Assembly: GCA_016190025.1 (NCBI GenBank)
Contig: JACPRG010000014.1
Location: 1 to 8,849, forward strand
DNA: 8,849 nucleotides
Reading direction: 5' to 3'
Source: Candidatus Tectimicrobiota bacterium
GTDB lineage: Bacteria; UBA8248; JACPRG01
Both the position numbers and the translations under genes were made by a program. The first letter of the stretch is position 1. Each line of letters begins with the position of its first letter. This document shows, one piece after another, positions 7,957 through 8,849 of the stretch. The notes under the pieces are model-generated. The model worked only from the letters and a program-made list of their open reading frames with translations. It was not told the DNA's origin and did no database searches.

Positions 7957-8849
7957 TTACAAGGCCGGGTGTCTGCGGTGAAAATCGGTCTCGCGCTGGT
8001 AGGCGTCCGCCGCCCGGAGCAGGGTCTCCTCGTCGAAGGGCCGGCCCAGGAGCTGGAGCCCCACGGGGAGGCCCGCCGACGTGAACCCGCACGGGATGCT
8101 GATCCCCGGAATGCCCGCCATGTTGCAGGGGATCGTGAAGACGTCCGAGAGATACATCGTCAGCGGGTCGCTCATCCGCTCGCCGATCCGGAAGGCCGGA
8201 GTGGGGGCGGTCGCCGTCAGCACGACGTCCACCTCCCGAAAGGCGCGGTTGAACTCCTCCCGGATCAGGGCGCGGACCTTGAGGGCCTTCAGGTAGTAGG
8301 CGTCGTAGTAGCCGGAGCTCAGGGCGTAGGTCCCCAGCATGATCCGCCGCCTCACCTCGTTGCCGAAGCCCTCGGCGCGCGTCTCCTTGTACATCTCCAG
8401 AAGGTCGGCCGGCCGCGCCGCCCGGTGGCCGTACCGGACCCCGTCGTAGCGCGCCAGGTTGCTGGAGGCCTCCGCCGGGGCGATGATGTAGTAGGTGGCC
8501 ACGGCGTACGCGGTGGAGGGAAGGGAGATCTCCCGGGTCTCGGCGCCCATCTCCCGGAGAAGGCCGACGGCCTCCCGGATCCGGGCCTCCACGTCGGCCT
8601 CCATGCCCTCGGCGTGGTATTCCCGGGGGAGCCCGATGCGCAGGCCCCGGACGTCGCCGGTCAAGGCCGCCGTGAAGTCGGAGACGGGCACGTCGGCGGA
8701 GGTCGAGTCCAGCAGGTCCCTTCCCCCGATGACGTTCATCAGGAGGGCGGCGTCGCGGGCGTCCCGCGTCATGGGGCCGATCTGGTCCAGGGAGGAGGCG
8801 AAGGCCACCAGCCCGAACCGGGAGACCCGGCCGTAGGTCGGCTTCAGGC
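7957..8849 (-). CDS. gatA: Glutamyl-tRNA(Gln) amidotransferase subunit A, 5' end outside the window
   Basis: This is the C-terminal 296 residues of GatA, the amidase-signature glutaminase that releases ammonia from glutamine for GatB. The frame is open to the window edge and the first visible residues, [21 protein letters not shown], with QIGPMTRD next, are the classic stretch just after the catalytic serine nucleophile. The Ser-cisSer-Lys triad and GGSSGG motif therefore lie upstream and cannot be checked. A GTG at 8808 is the internal valine of GLVAFASS and must not be taken as the start. Further family landmarks are [10 protein letters not shown], a run ending [24 protein letters not shown], the conserved [18 protein letters not shown] and [15 protein letters not shown] near the C-terminus. 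The stop TAA (7959-7957) is normal for the family, which is usually about 480-490 residues, so roughly 190 are missing. gatB follows after 22 nt; gatC is expected upstream. Confidence 0.97.
   Translation of the reverse strand, partial: LKPTYGRVSRFGLVAFASSLDQIGPMTRDARDAALLMNVIGGRDLLDSTSADVPVSDFTAALTGDVRGLRIGLPREYHAEGMEADVEARIREAVGLLREMGAETREISLPSTAYAVATYYIIAPAEASSNLARYDGVRYGHRAARPADLLEMYKETRAEGFGNEVRRRIMLGTYALSSGYYDAYYLKALKVRALIREEFNRAFREVDVVLTATAPTPAFRIGERMSDPLTMYLSDVFTIPCNMAGIPGISIPCGFTSAGLPVGLQLLGRPFDEETLLRAADAYQRETDFHRRHPAL

Noticed and set aside
8806..8808. GTG as a start of gatA
   Set aside because: The same frame continues upstream to the window edge with [13 protein letters not shown], conserved GatA sequence, so this GTG is an internal valine codon.

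Overview
The window is GC-rich bacterial chromosome, and every gene I can support lies on the minus strand. Read in the direction of transcription (from high to low coordinates) the order is: gatA (5' part outside the window), gatB, a Gfo/Idh/MocA-family oxidoreductase, a major facilitator transporter, a DUF1152-like protein of unknown function, and polA (DNA polymerase I). I see no RNA gene, transposon, integrase, CRISPR array, phage gene or tandem repeat. Codons end overwhelmingly in G or C and no gene stands out in base or codon use, so there is no sign of recent transfer. The style fits an environmental high-GC bacterium (for example the Methylomirabilota/Rokubacteria, Acidobacteriota or similar deep lineages), but nothing in the window fixes the taxon.

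Region by region. At 7934-8849, gatA and gatB are packed 22 nt apart and encode two subunits of the tRNA-dependent amidotransferase GatCAB; gatC would be expected upstream, outside the window. At 6350-6494 a 145-nt gap holds two back-to-back small hairpins without a T-run. At 5351-6349 is an NAD(P)-dependent oxidoreductase with its own good ribosome binding site. A 150-nt gap follows, whose last part probably encodes the true N-terminus of the transporter. At 3953-5200 is the 12-helix MFS transporter. An 87-nt gap with a possible promoter leads to the DUF1152-like gene (2873-3865). Then, after only 33 nt, comes polA (116-2839). The last 115 nt contain no gene, but a ribosome-binding-site-like sequence at the very edge may serve another minus-strand gene outside the window.

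Functionally the region mixes housekeeping (aminoacyl-tRNA amidation, DNA repair and replication) with a possible small-molecule uptake and oxidation pair (MFS plus Gfo/Idh/MocA). That pairing is suggested by adjacency only. I found no convincing new system. The points most worth a second look are the probable non-AUG start of the transporter, a natural tyrosine at the dideoxynucleotide-discrimination position of Pol I, the missing catalytic aspartate in the oxidoreductase, and the DUF1152-like gene next to polA.
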